Source of the DNA: Chryseobacterium indicum
GTDB lineage: Bacteria; Bacteroidota; Bacteroidia; Flavobacteriales; Weeksellaceae
Length of the DNA stretch: 64,000 nt
Assembly (NCBI RefSeq): GCF_021504595.1
Contig: NZ_JACSGT010000001.1
Location: 682,001 to 746,000 of the forward strand
Reading direction: 5' to 3'
This document shows, piece by piece, positions 62,507 to 64,000 of this stretch. How positions within the stretch are numbered: position 1 is the first letter of the stretch; every line of letters begins with the position of its first letter. The position numbers and the translations under genes were made by a program. The notes under the pieces were generated by a model. It had not been told where the DNA came from. It did no database searches and was given only the letters and a program-made list of their open reading frames with translations.

Positions 62507-63252
62507 TGGGAGGAAAAATCAAGAAATTAAGAATAACGGCTTATAGTGACTCTACATATACATCAGATAAAAAAATAGGAAAATTCCCAAATGGTGCTGA
62601 TAATCCTTTCTATATTTTGATTAATCCGACAAGTTTTTCTATAAATCATAAGATAGAATACAATGAGGAGATTCCTCAGGGAGGGACGACAAGCGATCCA
62701 AAACATAGTAAATCATTTCCCCCGAGTTTACAATTAGAATTTTTATTTGATGGGACTGGTGTTACAGAATTAAATTCAGGTAATACTCTTCTAAACAAAA
62801 TAAAGAATAAAAGCTCCTTTGCAAAAACAGCCGTGTTAGACCAGATTGCTGACTTTTATGTAGCTACAGGAAGTTATGATGGCAAGATTCATAAACCTTA
62901 CAATGTTACTATTAACTGGGGAGAGTTTGAATATAAAGGCGTTCTTTCAGAGTTTACAATAGATTATAAATTATTCAATAATGACGGAACACCTTTAAGA
63001 GCCATTGGAAAAGCAACTTTTGTAGGATCTGTTAGTCAGGAACTTGAAGCAGCAAGATTAAAAAAAAGCTCTCCAGACCTTACCCACAAAAGAACCGTAC
63101 AGGCAGGAGACACTTTACCCTTAATGACTGAAAGAATTTACGGAGACTCCAAATATTATCTGGAAGTTGCTAAAGTTAATAATCTCATCAATTTCAGACA
63201 GTTGAAACCGGGAACTGAACTCTACTTTCCACCCATAGAAAAAATAGCATAA
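62506..63252 (+). CDS. LysM baseplate protein (Afp7/gp53-like)
   Basis: This 248-aa baseplate component has an N-terminal domain with FYILINPTSFSINHKIEY, SFPPSLQLEFLFDGTGVT and PYNVTINWGEFEYKGVLSEF. A linker (LEAARLKKSSPDL) leads to a C-terminal LysM module (RTVQAGDTLPLMTERIYGDS, YLEVAKVNNLINF). In Afp/PVC such a protein links the inner baseplate and spike to the tube. It overlaps the DUF5908 stop by one base and ends 1 nt before the spike gene. Confidence 0.88.
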   Translation: MGGKIKKLRITAYSDSTYTSDKKIGKFPNGADNPFYILINPTSFSINHKIEYNEEIPQGGTTSDPKHSKSFPPSLQLEFLFDGTGVTELNSGNTLLNKIKNKSSFAKTAVLDQIADFYVATGSYDGKIHKPYNVTINWGEFEYKGVLSEFTIDYKLFNNDGTPLRAIGKATFVGSVSQELEAARLKKSSPDLTHKRTVQAGDTLPLMTERIYGDSKYYLEVAKVNNLINFRQLKPGTELYFPPIEKIA

Positions 63253-63253
63253 C

Positions 63254-64000
63254 ATGAACAACAGCGGATACATAAAAACATCAAAAAATCCGGATCTGAT
63301 CACTTTTAAAGTAATGTCCGGAGGTACCGAGTTACCCGGGAAATATGGGGTAAAAAGTATTGTTGTAGAAAAAGAAGTAAACAGAATTCCTTATGCCCGC
63401 ATTGTTATTTTGGATGGAAGCGTACCGGAACAGGATTTTAAACTAAGCAATGAAGATCTTCTGATTCCCGGAAAAGAAATTGAAATTACCGCAGGTTACC
63501 ATTCGGACGAAGAAAGCATTTTTAAAGGAGTTGTTGTAAAGCACAACATCAAAGTGAGAAACGGCTCTTCCTATCTCATCATAGAATGCAGAGATAAAGC
63601 GGTGAAAATGACTTTAGGCAGAAAAAGTAAATATTTCTACGACAGTAAAGACAGCGACATTATCGGAGAACTCATCAGTAACAACGGTTTGACTGCCGAT
63701 GTTCAGGCTACCTCAAATTCACACAAAGAATTGATTCAGTACAGAGCTTCCGACTGGGATTTTATGCTCACCCGAGCACAGGCAAACGGAAAACTTTGTT
63801 TTGTAGAAGACGGAACCGTTAAAATAGCGAAACCCGATTTCAGTAAAAAAGAAGTGGAAACAGTGGTTTACGGATCTTCGGTGCATGAATTTGACGGAGA
63901 AATAGATGCAAGAGATCAGTTCAAAAAAATTTCAGCCAAAACATGGAGCTATACCGACCAGGAACTTACAGAAGTAGAAGCTCAGGATCCTGCCGTAAAA
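63254..64000 (+). CDS. Spike protein (VgrG/Afp8-like), 3' end beyond window
   Basis: The ATG at 63254 opens a frame that stays open to the window edge (249 codons). The N-terminus reads MNNSGYIKTSKNPDLITFKV and continues with YGVKSIVVEKEVNRIPYARI, FKGVVVKHNIKVRNGSSY, SNSHKELIQYRASDWDFMLT and SYTDQELTEVEAQDP. This is the gp27-like base of a VgrG/Pvc8 spike. The protein would form the trimer at the tip of the injection device and may carry an effector further on. The gene follows the LysM gene with one base between them. Confidence 0.85.
   Translation, partial: MNNSGYIKTSKNPDLITFKVMSGGTELPGKYGVKSIVVEKEVNRIPYARIVILDGSVPEQDFKLSNEDLLIPGKEIEITAGYHSDEESIFKGVVVKHNIKVRNGSSYLIIECRDKAVKMTLGRKSKYFYDSKDSDIIGELISNNGLTADVQATSNSHKELIQYRASDWDFMLTRAQANGKLCFVEDGTVKIAKPDFSKKEVETVVYGSSVHEFDGEIDARDQFKKISAKTWSYTDQELTEVEAQDPAVK

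Noticed and set aside
45285..64000. Type VI secretion system (T6SS-iii) instead of eCIS
   Set aside because: The window shows single-chain phage-type sheaths, DUF4255, CIS_TMP, DUF5908 and LysM proteins. No TssB/TssC pair, membrane complex or TssK-like gene is seen.

Overview
The window comes from a low-GC Flavobacteriia genome, most likely Chryseobacterium or a close relative. Support for this: TAnnTTTG-type -7 promoter elements, A-rich leaders without Shine-Dalgarno sequences, DUF3853, DUF6876 and PRTRC_E families, exported VGINT...TLEV proteins, and Bacteroidetes-type IS elements. The genus is an inference; no rRNA marker is present.

Positions 1-8.8 kb hold a decayed integrative element. 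A frameshifted tyrosine integrase with a lost catalytic Arg is followed by three conflict-type cargo genes (Lit-like HEXXH peptidase, HEPN protein, PD-(D/E)XK-like nuclease), a membrane protein, an excisionase-like HTH protein, DUF3853, an initiator-like protein and a Toprim primase. An IS1182-type element ends this block, and no mobilisation genes follow. Positions 10.5-14.3 kb carry two exported paralogues, an array of eight 15-bp repeats and a HigA/AbiEii-like pair whose toxin is frameshifted.

Positions 14.4-22.5 kb look like the leading region of a conjugative element: SSB, a PRTRC_E remnant, DUF6876 and ArdC. Three homologous hairpin-containing leaders (14437, 20183, 21317) precede ssb, DUF6876 and ardC. 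A compact four-gene minus-strand operon (PLD nuclease, DUF2441-like, PD-(D/E)XK-like, SMEK-like) sits inside this region and is a candidate defence system. Many of the mobile-element genes are broken by frameshifts or stops.

Positions 22.5-45 kb are a patchwork. They hold an SOS-like cassette (LexA-like repressor, divergent dinB and an IS3-truncated dnaE-like gene, alkB downstream), a large NACHT ATPase, a HEPN-like protein, an IS5-type element, an HD plus Hsp90-like ATPase giant, an exported protein, a GNAT/XRE toxin-antitoxin pair behind a 47-nt palindrome, and a second IS3 element. A gene-poor stretch with a dead transposase closes this part.

Positions 45-64 kb hold an extracellular contractile injection system (eCIS) locus that runs off the right edge. 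It has two large associated proteins, one a probable two-domain peptidoglycan hydrolase, then a divergent tape-measure protein and Cys-rich protein. The main operon follows: DUF4255 cap, three sheath paralogues, two identical tubes, a third tube-like protein, DUF5908, a LysM baseplate protein and a spike. An IS4 element landed exactly on the start codon of the second sheath gene; its 9-bp target duplication rebuilt the ATG. That sheath also carries an Ala/Val-rich insertion of about 150 residues not found in its paralogues.
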